20,314 nucleotides of DNA, taken from M3007 sp041741155 (GTDB lineage Bacteria; Bacteroidota; Bacteroidia; Chitinophagales; Saprospiraceae). Positions 7,149 to 15,372 of this stretch are shown piece by piece. Position 1 is the stretch's first letter, and each line of letters opens with the position of its first letter. The position numbers and the translations under genes are program-made. The DNA lies in NCBI GenBank assembly GCA_041741155.1, contig JBGSKO010000025.1, positions 1-20,314 of the forward strand. Reading direction: 5' to 3'. The notes beneath the pieces are model-generated. The model did not search any database. It saw only the letters and a list, made by a program, of their open reading frames with translations, and was not told the DNA's origin.

Positions 7149-7652
7149 ATGAATGCAGACGCTGCCTTGCTGTCAATCATCCGCCAGATAAACCATGTGA
7201 TTGCTCAATTGAAACCGGAAGATTATCGGATGCCCCTGGCCGAATTTGAAAACAACAGCCTTGGGCAACATTTTCGGCATATTCTGGAGTTTTTTCAGTG
7301 TTTGGAAGATGGTATGCAATCGGGTACGATAGACTACGCTGCCCGCAACCGAAACCCACTGTATGAAAACAGCCCGGATGTAGCGTTGGCAGCATTTGAG
7401 GCCTTTTCAACAGAATTGTCTGTATTTGACCCGGCATTATCGGTGCAGGTTCGGGCCGAATTTGGCAGTGACGACCGTCCTTGCTACAACAGCACCTTGG
7501 GGAGGGAGTTACTGTTCGTGTACGACCACGCTATTCACCACCTGGCTATCGTCAAGATTGGCTTAAACTGCCGGTTTGCGCATATTGAGGTTGAAAAACA
7601 CCTCGGAGTGTCTCCTTCCACCGTCAAGGCACGTGCAAAGGTGGAGAACTGA
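7149..7652 (+). CDS. DinB-like four-helix metal-binding protein
   Basis: A 167-residue, largely helical protein with the features of the DinB/YfiT superfamily. GQHFRHILEFF (39-49) supplies histidines at 41 and 44, and YDHAIHHLAIVKIGL (125-139) supplies histidines at 127, 130 and 131; together these could form the usual three-histidine metal site. Family members include thiol-dependent transferases, and some are induced by DNA damage; which applies here is unknown. The ATG at 7149 follows an A/T-rich stretch without a Shine-Dalgarno. TACATTTA at 7082-7089 is a seven-of-eight match to the -7 consensus. The gene stands alone, bracketed by CTTTG-rich repeat stretches. Confidence 0.72.
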   Translation: MNADAALLSIIRQINHVIAQLKPEDYRMPLAEFENNSLGQHFRHILEFFQCLEDGMQSGTIDYAARNRNPLYENSPDVALAAFEAFSTELSVFDPALSVQVRAEFGSDDRPCYNSTLGRELLFVYDHAIHHLAIVKIGLNCRFAHIEVEKHLGVSPSTVKARAKVEN

Positions 7653-7664
7653 GCGGAAATCATG

Positions 7665-7698
7665 CGTTGAAAAACCAGAATTGGTTGTTTTTTCAACG
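7665..7698 (+). terminator. Terminator-like hairpin after the DinB-like gene
   Basis: CGTTGAAAAA (7665-7674) pairs with TTTTTCAACG (7689-7698), with further CCA/TGG pairing inside. The T-run lies within the 3' arm rather than after the stem, so it is an atypical terminator but is well placed, 12 bases after the stop codon. Confidence 0.4.
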
Positions 7699-7700
7699 TG

Positions 7701-7738
7701 CCTTTGCCCTTTGTCCTCTTTTGCGGAACTTCGCCGCG
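7701..7738. repeat. Second CTTTG-type periodic repeat
   Basis: The stretch contains CCTTTGCC, CTTTGTCC and TTTTGCGGAACTTCGCCGCG in succession, the same style as 6972-7027 on the other side of the DinB-like gene. GCGG and CCGC near its end can form a small hairpin. It holds no reading frame. Confidence 0.4.
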
Positions 7739-7776
7739 AATTCGGTTAGCCAAGGCTCGCCACGTTAACATCGGAC

Positions 7777-8775
7777 ATGCTCTCCCTCTTTCGCAACAAC
7801 CAGTCCACGACGGTTTTTATTCTGGCTTTTTATGTTGTTCTGCTGCGCCTGCCGGCGGTGCTGGGGTGGGTATTGCCATCGGTGCCGTTGGAAGCGGATA
7901 ATGGTGGCTTGTTGTTTCAGAACATGTTTGGCTGGGCGGTTGGCAATGCGACGTTGTCTGCAATTGGTGCGGCGGTGCTCGTGTACATTCAGGCATTATT
8001 AGTCAATCGAGTAGCCGACGTATTCCGGCTCATGGACGACCGAAACTGGTTGCCCGGCGCCATGTACGTTTTGGCAGCATCTTGTGTTCCCGATTTTTTG
8101 TTCATCAGCCCGGCCATGGTGGCTGTTACGTTTCTTCCACTTGCGCTTCAGCGCATGTATTCCGTGTACAAACAAACCGTGGCGTTCGGGGCAATTTTCG
8201 ATAGTGCTTTTTGGGTAGTAGTGGCAGTGTTTTTTCATCCTCCTGCCATTTGGTGGATACCGGTTGCCTATTTTGCGCTGCTCAGTCTGCGCTCTTTTCC
8301 TGCTCGGGAACAAATGATTTTCCTCACAGGGATCCTGTCGCCTGTCGTGCTGGCGCTTACCGGCTATTTTTGGTTCGACCAAGCCGGCGTTTTCCTGGCG
8401 GTGCAACTGAGCAGCTGCATATTTGTACCGTCATTCAATCTTCCAGCAGATCTCTTTAATGCCTTAGAGGTCGTATTAGTTGGTATTTTGATGGTTATTT
8501 GCCTGTTAGGATTTAATATCTACTACCACAAGCGCTTGATCCAGGTCCAAAAATACGTGACGATTCTCTACTGGTTCTTTTTTGCAGGTGTTTTAGCTAC
8601 CCTGTTTCAGTTTGAGTTGCGGCTGGAATCGCTGCTGCTGGTTATGCCGTCTATTGGTGTTTTTCTGGCCTACTTGTTCCAGTCCACTCGAAATAAACCA
8701 CTCCTGGAGTTGCTTCATTTGGTGTTGTTGCTCGCAGTTTATGTGCTTCAGTTTTTGCCAAAAATTCTTGGTTAG
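7777..8775 (+). CDS. Polytopic membrane protein, DUF6427-like
   Basis: A 332-residue very hydrophobic protein with about nine to ten predicted transmembrane helices, from TVFILAFYVVLLRLPAVLG near the N-terminus to LLLAVYVLQFLP at the end. Charged residues are confined to short loops such as NRVADVFRLMDDRN and SLRSFPAREQ. The pattern IFDSAFWVVVAVFF followed by YFALLSLRSF and a proline-bearing helix recalls the Bacteroidota family DUF6427, whose function is unknown. I rely on memory of that pattern, so the family name is tentative while the membrane topology is clear. The ATG at 7777 puts a short LFRNNQS cytoplasmic tail before helix 1. purQ follows after 63 bases on the same strand. Confidence 0.65.
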   Translation: MLSLFRNNQSTTVFILAFYVVLLRLPAVLGWVLPSVPLEADNGGLLFQNMFGWAVGNATLSAIGAAVLVYIQALLVNRVADVFRLMDDRNWLPGAMYVLAASCVPDFLFISPAMVAVTFLPLALQRMYSVYKQTVAFGAIFDSAFWVVVAVFFHPPAIWWIPVAYFALLSLRSFPAREQMIFLTGILSPVVLALTGYFWFDQAGVFLAVQLSSCIFVPSFNLPADLFNALEVVLVGILMVICLLGFNIYYHKRLIQVQKYVTILYWFFFAGVLATLFQFELRLESLLLVMPSIGVFLAYLFQSTRNKPLLELLHLVLLLAVYVLQFLPKILG

Positions 8776-8838
8776 AGCGGTGGCGGGAGCAATTCATGTA
8801 GGCGCCATCTAACCAGTCAACCAATTAACATTGTTGCT

Positions 8839-9519
8839 ATGAAATTCGGAGTAGTTGTTTTTCCCGGTTCAAATTGTGATGACGACATGGTGCACGTCCT
8901 GGGTAACGTGATGGGCCAGGAGGTCGTGAAACTATGGCATAAAAATACGGACTTGCCCGACGTGGATTGCGTCGTGTTGCCGGGTGGTTTTTCCTACGGC
9001 GACTATGTTCGCGCGGGCGCCATTGCGCAGTTTTCGCCCATTATGAAGGCTGTAAAAGCATTTGCGGCAGCGGGAGGCTATGTATTTGGTGTATGCAACG
9101 GTTTTCAAATACTGTGCGAAGCGCACTTGTTGCCGGGTGTTTTGCTGCGCAACGCCAATCAGCAGTTCATTTGCAGCAATGTCTGGATAAAACCGGAGAC
9201 CAATAATTCCCCGATTACAGCCGGTTTGGATATGAAACAGGCGCTGAAAGTGCCGATTGCACATGCCGAAGGGCGCTATTTTGCTGCTGAAAAAACGCTG
9301 GACGAGCTGGAGGCAAACGATCAGGTATTGTTTCGCTACTGTACGCCGGAAGGGGTAGTGTCAACTGCGGCGAACCCGAATGGCGCCGCACGCAACATCG
9401 CGGGGATATGCAATGCCCAGCGCAATGTCTTTGGCATGATGCCACACCCCGAACGCGCTGCGGAAGAAGTGCTGGCCAATTTGGATGGGCAAGGCCTGTT
9501 CAGAGCACTGGTCGCCTGA
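8839..9519 (+). CDS. purQ: Phosphoribosylformylglycinamidine synthase, glutaminase subunit PurQ
   Basis: A 226-residue class I glutamine amidotransferase that supplies ammonia to PurL in the fourth step of de novo purine synthesis. FPGSNCDDDM (8-17) and LPGGFSYGDYVRAGAIA (47-63) are typical of PurQ. The nucleophile is C86 in GVCNGFQ, and the catalytic H203 and E205 lie in MPHPERA. Length and motif order are complete. As a separate small PurQ it implies a small-type PurL plus PurS elsewhere; neither is in the window. It ends three bases before the stop of the convergent minus-strand gene. Confidence 0.95.
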   Translation: MKFGVVVFPGSNCDDDMVHVLGNVMGQEVVKLWHKNTDLPDVDCVVLPGGFSYGDYVRAGAIAQFSPIMKAVKAFAAAGGYVFGVCNGFQILCEAHLLPGVLLRNANQQFICSNVWIKPETNNSPITAGLDMKQALKVPIAHAEGRYFAAEKTLDELEANDQVLFRYCTPEGVVSTAANPNGAARNIAGICNAQRNVFGMMPHPERAAEEVLANLDGQGLFRALVA

Positions 9520-9522
9520 ATA

Positions 9523-10038
9523 CTAAGAGGATTTGTTTTGCTCAAAGAGGGCGAGAATAATGTTGCCCATGTACACTCCCAACGCCGATTCCACGAGCGT
9601 AAGGAAGATAACCATGTCCTGAAAGTTCAGCACATTGGGCGCCAGCGCCTTTAGGGAGATCAAAAGCATTACCGTGACAAAATGCCCGTTGACCAACCAC
9701 TTGACCATACTGTTCATGGGTATGTCATTGTGGCCCAGATTGGCATTGGGTTCGGTTATGCTGCGACCGATGTAGCGGAATACTGCGCCACCGTACATTG
9801 CGGTAACCGGGCCGAGTATGCCGATAAGGGCCGTGAACTCCTCAAAATCAAAGCCCCTGAGGATGTAGAACACACAGGCAGCTCCGATCAGGATGAAGTG
9901 GTAGATCAGAATTTGCCGGGCAATGCGCCCGCGCGTGCTGAGCGGTGGAGCGCTGGGCTTGCTGGCTTCGACGTTGGTGCCCGTTGTCGTGGATGTGGCT
10001 TGAGTTGCTGCCATAGCGTGCGAACTTGTCGTTGTCAT
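9523..10038 (-). CDS. Hypothetical four-helix membrane protein
   Basis: I do not recognise a family for this 171-residue protein. The first 35 or so residues are Thr/Ser/Ala-rich and probably disordered (SHAMAATQATSTTTGT). Four hydrophobic segments follow: QILIYHFILIGAACVFYIL, FTALIGILGPVTAMYGGAVF, WLVNGHFVTVMLLISLKAL and DMVIFLTLVESALGVYMGNI. A charged tail, FEQNKSS, closes it. Its ATG overlaps the stop of the upstream gene by four bases (ATGA, 10035-10038), so it is probably translationally coupled to that signal-peptide protein. The pair may work together at the membrane, but nothing in the sequence says how. Confidence 0.7.
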   Translation of the reverse strand: MTTTSSHAMAATQATSTTTGTNVEASKPSAPPLSTRGRIARQILIYHFILIGAACVFYILRGFDFEEFTALIGILGPVTAMYGGAVFRYIGRSITEPNANLGHNDIPMNSMVKWLVNGHFVTVMLLISLKALAPNVLNFQDMVIFLTLVESALGVYMGNIILALFEQNKSS

Positions 10039-10964
10039 TGGCGAAGGTAATCCAATAGTTTTTTAAATAATCGTCTTTGATACTCCTCCAAGTTGTCTTT
10101 GTAACGCAAAGAAGTGTCTTTGTAGTCGTTTTTGCGGGGAGGAAAAAGTATTCCACTGCCATATTTTCCCTGAAACTCCCAGGAAAGCTCCACATCCTCA
10201 CCTTTTTGCAGCCCTTTGACGTAGATTCGGTGGTACTCAAAAAAGCCATCTGGACAAATTTCGTAGCTGAGGTGCGACACTTCCAGAACGAACTCGTCCA
10301 CGGTGGAGTAGGAACTATCCACTCTGGCTTTCCAAAGAATGGGTGTTCCCTTGGGTTTGTAATAGCTGATCAGGTACTGCCGGGCTTTTGTACAAACAGC
10401 CTGTACCTGCTTTCCGGGCAAGAGTATTTTGTTGTCACCGATATTGATGCCCTGAAGTGTAGCGGGCAGGCGCACATCCACAATGGCGCCAGAGCGGATG
10501 CTGCGGCCGTCGAGCGGGATACGACCTTTGTCGCTGTTGATGCGGGCAAGGAAGTGGGCCGGCTCGTGGCAGCGCACGATGATTTCAGCTTGTTCTTCGT
10601 GTACCTCCGCAAGAAAGGCCCATTTGTGCAGCAGACGCTCGCGGAAAAACTGGCCATGAAGGCGGTAGTTGGTTTTTTCGAGGCGGTCCCATGCGCATTG
10701 CAAGGAGTCACACACCCGTGTACCCTTATAGGCGGCTATTAAAAACAGGGTAACTTTCCGGGAGGTCACCGACACACTGTCGGCAAAAAGAATGCCGTCC
10801 AACTGATTTTGGCGCAGCCATGTCTGGAACTCCGGTATTTTGGTGCGGAAAAAAGCCTTGTCCTGCCTCAAATCAACGCCTTGGGTTTGGGCGAAGCCCA
10901 CCGGAGTGCGGAAGGACGACAGCAGGAGGATCACCAGGCAGCCTGTAAAAAGGCTCGATCGCAT
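10035..10964 (-). CDS. Hypothetical exported protein
   Basis: A 309-residue protein of unknown function. The ATG at 10964 gives a clean Sec signal peptide: MRSSLF, a hydrophobic core TGCLVILLLSSF, and a likely cleavage site after VGFA before QTQG. The longer frame to a TTG at 11033 would bury this signal. The mature part is soluble and mixed alpha/beta; it has scattered cysteines (CDSLQC, RCHEP, VCTK, EICPDG) and a basic C-terminal segment (EEYQRRLFKKLLDYLRQ). No catalytic motif stands out. It overlaps the next membrane protein gene by ATGA and lies 91 bases downstream of the methyltransferase gene on the same strand. Confidence 0.7.
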   Translation of the reverse strand: MRSSLFTGCLVILLLSSFRTPVGFAQTQGVDLRQDKAFFRTKIPEFQTWLRQNQLDGILFADSVSVTSRKVTLFLIAAYKGTRVCDSLQCAWDRLEKTNYRLHGQFFRERLLHKWAFLAEVHEEQAEIIVRCHEPAHFLARINSDKGRIPLDGRSIRSGAIVDVRLPATLQGINIGDNKILLPGKQVQAVCTKARQYLISYYKPKGTPILWKARVDSSYSTVDEFVLEVSHLSYEICPDGFFEYHRIYVKGLQKGEDVELSWEFQGKYGSGILFPPRKNDYKDTSLRYKDNLEEYQRRLFKKLLDYLRQ

Positions 10965-11055
10965 AGCGGGAAGTTTTACGATGTGTTTGAGCAGCGGAAC
11001 AAAGGACGGTGGGTTTACATTCCTTATTTTCAAGATTTTCCACTTTAACGTTTTT

Positions 11056-12237
11056 TCAGAAGTACGGCGTCTTCCGACCCAGTATCAGGATCTTCCGTTC
11101 CTCCATGTCTGTAGTCCCAAACAGAAACAGTTCGCCCCCATCCATTAGTCCCAGTTTTTGGCGCACCTGCTCTGCCGAATCGGGGAAATTTCGCACAGCG
11201 ACGTTCGCTTTATTTCCCGGAATGGCTTGCTGCACCGTCCTGCGGTCATATCGCAACACGGCCTCAATAGTAAAACTACGCCCGGGCACATCGGGCACAA
11301 ATGTTTCCGATGTGTAGAGATGGGTGTTTGGGTGGAGTTTGTTCAGTCCGAAACGCCGGGCAAAGGATTTGAATGCTCCGGCTTTTAGGACTGCTGCATC
11401 GGGCTCATACAGGAAACGTTGTGGGGGGGCATACGGCGGTGGCGCTGCTTGTTCCTCCAAGCGGGTACAACTGAAAAAACGCGGCACCTCTCCCAGGCAT
11501 ACCGCCTCAATCGGGATGTTGCCAATGGCCGGGGCGGATTTTTCCAATAGATACAGCACCTCCTTAACCTCATTGTCCACAGATACTACCCAAATATGGG
11601 CTACAGATTGGAGTTGCTCTACCGCCAGGTTCAGGTCGAGCAAAGGAGCGGTTTTGAGCAGCACGCGGTCGGTGGTTTCGAGCAACCTGTCTTTGATTGT
11701 TAAAATATCCGGTGAGCAGTCTTCGAGTCGGAAAACGCGTTGCTGCCGGTCGCCCCGGCGAGCGGGATCAATATAAATCAGATTAAAGTGGTCGGTGTTT
11801 TGGTTTAAAAAATCTTCAGCCGGCAGGGTTACCACTTGAATGTTGGTTGCGCGCAGAACGCCAAAATTGTATCGAGCCAGATCGGCCAATTCGGCGTTTT
11901 GCTCCAAATAAGTCGCTTGTTTGAAATGCTGGGCAAAAAAGAAGGTGTCCACGCCCATGCCGCCGGTGAGATCGGCCATTTTATTGCCCGTTAATAAGCT
12001 TGCCTTGAATCGTGCTGTTTGTTCAGAAGATGCCTGTTCGACTGATAGTGCGGGAGGAAATTCCAGATCAAACCGAAACCAGGAGGGGATTTTCGAGCGC
12101 ACCTTGCGCAGGGCCTCTATTTGCCCGACGGCAGCAGGCACCGAAATGCCGGGGAACCGGTGCGCCGACAGCAACAACCGGTGCAGGTCGTCGTTCAGGT
12201 GCTCTTGAACAAATTGCCGATCAACCGCATTTAGCAT
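11056..12237 (-). CDS. Class I SAM-dependent methyltransferase with THUMP-like C-terminal domain
   Basis: A 393-residue protein common in Bacteroidota annotations. After a helical N-terminal region of about 80 residues, the SAM-binding motif ADLTGGMGVDTFFFA sits at 88-102 and an acidic strand end LEQN at 111-114. The IYIDPARRGDRQQRVFRLEDC segment at 154-174 takes the place of motif IV and suggests a nucleic-acid target. The last 100 or so residues (from FGLNKLHPNTHLYTS onward) fit the THUMP-like module that often accompanies RNA-modifying enzymes. An RNA substrate is inferred from that module only. The ATG at 12237 is 69 bases from the divergent cyclase ATG. Confidence 0.75.
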   Translation of the reverse strand: MLNAVDRQFVQEHLNDDLHRLLLSAHRFPGISVPAAVGQIEALRKVRSKIPSWFRFDLEFPPALSVEQASSEQTARFKASLLTGNKMADLTGGMGVDTFFFAQHFKQATYLEQNAELADLARYNFGVLRATNIQVVTLPAEDFLNQNTDHFNLIYIDPARRGDRQQRVFRLEDCSPDILTIKDRLLETTDRVLLKTAPLLDLNLAVEQLQSVAHIWVVSVDNEVKEVLYLLEKSAPAIGNIPIEAVCLGEVPRFFSCTRLEEQAAPPPYAPPQRFLYEPDAAVLKAGAFKSFARRFGLNKLHPNTHLYTSETFVPDVPGRSFTIEAVLRYDRRTVQQAIPGNKANVAVRNFPDSAEQVRQKLGLMDGGELFLFGTTDMEERKILILGRKTPYF

Positions 12238-12262
12238 GGCACAAACATCGAAACATTGGCGC

Positions 12263-12270
12263 TATATTTG
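12263..12270 (+). promoter_or_regulatory. Bacteroidota -7 element upstream of the adenylate cyclase gene
   Basis: TATATTTG is an exact match to TAnnTTTG and lies 36 bases before the cyclase ATG at 12307, in the 69-base divergent gap. A -33 box at normal distance is not evident. Confidence 0.5.
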
Positions 12271-12306
12271 TCCTGCCTTGGAATAATGGTGTAGTTTTAA
12301 AAAAAA

Positions 12307-13890
12307 ATGAAAGCAATCGTCCTTATTTTAGCAGCTTCAGCGTGTCTGTTCGTTTCTGTCCGATCATTTGCACAAAGTGCTGATATCCAACAACTCGAAA
12401 CGGAGTTGCGCGCGGCATCGGGCTCCCGGCGCGTAGAGGTTTTTCTCGCACTGTCTGACGCTTATGCTCAAGCCGGAGACTATGACAAGGCACTCACTTA
12501 TGCAGAGGACGCCTCCAATTTGTCTTCCCGTATCAAACGCTACGACCTACAAGCCACCAGCCTGAATCGGGAGGGTAGGGTACTGGCAGTAAAAGGCAAA
12601 AAAGGACTATTCGGCAAGGATTTAGCCGCGTCCAAGTTTCGCGAGAGCAACACATTGCTTCAGAAAAAAGCGCGACCCAACAAAAGTCTGCTGCTTGAAA
12701 ATCTCGAGCAGATGCGTGTCCTGGCTGTCCGCAACAATCGAAAGGATGAAATTGCCGACATAGATGCGCAGATTGCTCGCGCAAAAGAAATGGTGGAGGG
12801 TTTGCCTGCCCCGGAGATTATCATCGTTGAAAAGCCACAGGCCGTGAACGAGCAGCTTTCTGCTATCTCCTCCCAAATTCTGGAATTGGCACAAACAACA
12901 GGAAGCGCTACTGAAAAACGGCTCAATTATGAGCGGGAACGGCAAATGTTGCAGGCTGAATTGAGCGCCAGCCGGGCCTTGATAGACCAAATGTCCGAAG
13001 ACCAATTGAAGGCGACCCTGTTGGTCATGCAACAGCGCACCAAATTGGATTCCTTAGAGTATCAGAACAAGGTGGATAGCCTGAACGTAGCCAATGCGGA
13101 ACTGGCAGTACGAGAGTCGAAAAGCGAGCGCAATTTTTATTTGGCAGCTTTTGTTGCTGTGCTGCTTTTGGCAGGCGGCGCTACCTATAGTTTCATCCGT
13201 GCCCGACAAAATGCACAGATTTTGTCGGAAAAGAATAAGATCATACGCGCCGAACAGGAGCGATCGGAAAACTTGCTGCTGAATATCCTGCCGGCACTTG
13301 TTGCAGAGGAGTTAAAAAAGAACGGCAGTACGAGTGCCCGGTATTTTGAGGACGTGAGCGTGCTTTTTGCCGATTTTGTGGGTTTCAGTCAGATTGCCGA
13401 AAAATTGACACCGCAGCAATTGGTTAGCGAACTGGATACCTGTTTTCGTGCTTTCGACGAAATCATCGCCCGACACGGCCTGGAAAAAATCAAAACCATT
13501 GGCGATGCATATATGGCTGCCGGCGGCCTCCCCAACGGTGGTGGCAGCCAGTTGCGCGATATGATCCAGGCTGCCCGGGATATGCAAGACTGGCTCGCAA
13601 CCTGGAATGCGGAGCGCTCACTGAAAAAGCAACCCCTCTTCGAAGCGCGTATCGGTATTCACAGTGGTCCCGTAGTGGCTGGGGTAGTGGGTTCCAGAAA
13701 ATTCGCTTTCGACATTTGGGGCGATACCGTCAACATCGCCGCGCGCATCGAAGCCGCAGGAGAGGGCGGCAAAATCAATATCTCTGGCGAGGTGCATGAT
13801 GTCGTCAAAAAGTACTTTCCTTGCCAATACCGTGGCAAGATAGCCGCCAAAAACAAAGGGGAAATTGACATGTATTTTGTTGAAAATTGA
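12307..13890 (+). CDS. Membrane-anchored class III adenylate cyclase with periplasmic sensor region
   Basis: A 527-residue signalling enzyme. Residues 1-22 are a signal peptide (cleavage near SFAQ). Residues 41-75 form one TPR-like helical pair (VFLALSDAYAQAGDYDKALTY), and 170-275 are largely coiled coil. One membrane helix at about 277-295 (FYLAAFVAVLLLAGGATYSF) is followed by a linker LLLNILPALVAEEL and the catalytic domain (about 345-525). Metal-binding D356 (LFADFVGF) and D400 (TIGDAYM) are present, as are N476 and R480 for the transition state. The base-selecting pair is K396 and D469 (FDIWG), the ATP-specific combination rather than the Glu/Cys of guanylate cyclases, so cAMP is the predicted product. 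All catalytic residues are intact. The signal sensed outside the membrane is unknown. Confidence 0.9.
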   Translation: MKAIVLILAASACLFVSVRSFAQSADIQQLETELRAASGSRRVEVFLALSDAYAQAGDYDKALTYAEDASNLSSRIKRYDLQATSLNREGRVLAVKGKKGLFGKDLAASKFRESNTLLQKKARPNKSLLLENLEQMRVLAVRNNRKDEIADIDAQIARAKEMVEGLPAPEIIIVEKPQAVNEQLSAISSQILELAQTTGSATEKRLNYERERQMLQAELSASRALIDQMSEDQLKATLLVMQQRTKLDSLEYQNKVDSLNVANAELAVRESKSERNFYLAAFVAVLLLAGGATYSFIRARQNAQILSEKNKIIRAEQERSENLLLNILPALVAEELKKNGSTSARYFEDVSVLFADFVGFSQIAEKLTPQQLVSELDTCFRAFDEIIARHGLEKIKTIGDAYMAAGGLPNGGGSQLRDMIQAARDMQDWLATWNAERSLKKQPLFEARIGIHSGPVVAGVVGSRKFAFDIWGDTVNIAARIEAAGEGGKINISGEVHDVVKKYFPCQYRGKIAAKNKGEIDMYFVEN

Positions 13891-13935
13891 AGCTCGGCCG
13901 GCTTCTGAAGATGGAACGCTTCGTAGCGGTGAAGT

Positions 13936-14127
13936 CTACTGGCCTACCTTTGGTGCATCCTTCTTTTTTCGATAAGGGCAGTGCCGACACCCGCTTCCGC
14001 AGCACTTATCCCGCTGCTGCAGGTAAAATTCCGTAAATACAAAGTTACCTTTCTCCAAATAGTAATCACGCCCCTCCTGTAATGGAGCGGTTTGTGGTTG
14101 CGGTTTGGTAATGTTCACTTTTGACAT
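13936..14127 (-). CDS. Small Cys-rich protein, DUF5522-like
   Basis: A 63-residue protein whose core, EGRDYYLEKGNFVFTEFYL followed by RDKCCGSGCRHCPYRKK, matches the DUF5522 pattern seen in Bacteroidota and some other bacteria. The CCxSxCxxCPY motif provides four closely spaced cysteines and one histidine, which suggests metal or iron-sulfur binding, but no function is established that I know of. The ATG at 14127 is chosen over a TTG at 14154. It begins 39 bases after the stop of the universal stress protein gene on the same strand and is likely co-transcribed with it. It is convergent with the cyclase gene. Confidence 0.75.
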   Translation of the reverse strand: MSKVNITKPQPQTAPLQEGRDYYLEKGNFVFTEFYLQQRDKCCGSGCRHCPYRKKKDAPKVGQ

Positions 14128-14166
14128 GCAAACCCAAAACGCCCCGTACACCAAAAGGTTCTGGCA

Positions 14167-15318
14167 TCAAGGAGCGATGTCCGACTCGGCATGAATGATC
14201 AGCACGGGCGAACTGGTGTGCAGGAGCATTTCCTTGGAAATACTGTGGTGCAGTAGATCGTCCCAAAAGGAGCGTTGGTGGGTCACAAAGACAAACAAGT
14301 CTATGCGGTGTTCGAAAGCATATTCGTGCAGACTTTCCACGATGTTGTCGCCGATAACTTTACTGAAGACAAAAGGCTTTTCCGGGTCGGCATAAGCGTA
14401 ATTGATCTCGAATAGTTTTTTCTCCAGATCAGCCCCTGTTTCGCTCGCTTGTCCAACATGTACAAAGTGCAACTGCCCTTCCAAACGCCGGGCAAAGGTC
14501 ACTGTTTGTTTGACCGTCAGTGGATCGAGTGATTCAAAATTGCTGGCATACAGAATGTTACGAAACCCTGTATATAAGGATTGTGGGGGTACTAATAACA
14601 CCGGACATTGTGCGCTTTTGGACACCGCGATACTAACCGACCCAAAAAGTTTGCGGGTTAAATTTCCCCGTCCGGTTGTTCCCAACACCATCAAGTCTGC
14701 TTTTTGGGAAAGTTCGCCCAAAACCTCTTCGGGAAATCCAAACGCGATATTGGTGCGCAATCTGGGTGCATCGGATCCCGGCTCAGTATCTACATCCCGG
14801 CGTTCACCTTCCTGCACACAATCAATTTTTTTAGCTAGCGCAGCCTTGCGTACGAAAGCATCCACCTCGTCTTGCATCGTTTTCCGGTAGCTGGACAAGA
14901 AGCCCGACGGTGATGGTTTGGCCCCCTCGAAAATACTGTCCATTACGTACACTACTTCCAGATTGGCATTGAATAGATGTGCCAATTGGCACGCGAAGTG
15001 CAGTGCATTTTCGGATGCAGGGCTAAGATCCACGGCCACCATGATGCGCCGCAACCGATATAATTTGCTGCGCAACAAGTTGCGATTCCGCAGGATTTCC
15101 TTTATTTCCTCTACGGAGGGCACGGTACCCTCTGCCACGATTTTGCCGTCAAGCATGAGCGCAGGGGTGTGCTCAACCCCGCTGGCCAGTATTTGATTGT
15201 ATTCCGATATCTCCTCTATGTTGCTTTGTACCGGAAATTGAGCCAGCGCCAGCGACAGATTGCTGCGCAAGTCATGCATTTTAGCATCGCCTATTCCAAA
15301 TATTTGAATCGTGGTCAT
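14167..15318 (-). CDS. Tandem universal stress protein with a cysteine-less thioredoxin-fold N-terminus
   Basis: A 383-residue three-part protein. Residues 1-78 match the small thioredoxin_3-like redox family (MTTIQIFGIG at the first strand, cis-proline TPALMLDGKIVAEG at 51-64, VPSVEEIKEIL at 67-76), but the CxxC site is D11-A-K-M14, so it cannot do dithiol chemistry. Residues 90-244 are a UspA domain with an intact ATP-binding signature, G213-x2-G216-x9-G226-S227. Residues 253-376 are a second UspA domain in which that signature is lost (FVTHQRSFWDDLLHHSIS). Such proteins act in stress and energy-limitation responses. The ATG at 15318 is preferred to a GTG at 15345. It lies downstream of the CBS gene but beyond a terminator, so it probably has its own promoter. 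Confidence 0.85.
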   Translation of the reverse strand: MTTIQIFGIGDAKMHDLRSNLSLALAQFPVQSNIEEISEYNQILASGVEHTPALMLDGKIVAEGTVPSVEEIKEILRNRNLLRSKLYRLRRIMVAVDLSPASENALHFACQLAHLFNANLEVVYVMDSIFEGAKPSPSGFLSSYRKTMQDEVDAFVRKAALAKKIDCVQEGERRDVDTEPGSDAPRLRTNIAFGFPEEVLGELSQKADLMVLGTTGRGNLTRKLFGSVSIAVSKSAQCPVLLVPPQSLYTGFRNILYASNFESLDPLTVKQTVTFARRLEGQLHFVHVGQASETGADLEKKLFEINYAYADPEKPFVFSKVIGDNIVESLHEYAFEHRIDLFVFVTHQRSFWDDLLHHSISKEMLLHTSSPVLIIHAESDIAP

Positions 15319-15372
15319 AATATAATGGTTTGAGGAAATAAACACGCCCGACTCCGCTTCATTGGCCTATCA

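Noticed and set aside
7999..8406. 135-codon minus-strand frame rich in His, Arg and Lys
   Set aside because: It is the antisense shadow of the polytopic membrane protein; charged residues there are the expected complement of hydrophobic codons.
10077..10742. 221-codon open frame on the plus strand
   Set aside because: It lies antisense inside the signal-peptide protein gene, whose minus-strand frame has a clean signal peptide and an ATGA overlap. The plus frame shows no domain.
12307..13890. Guanylate rather than adenylate cyclase
   Set aside because: The base-selecting positions are Lys396 and Asp469, not the Glu/Cys pair of guanylate cyclases.
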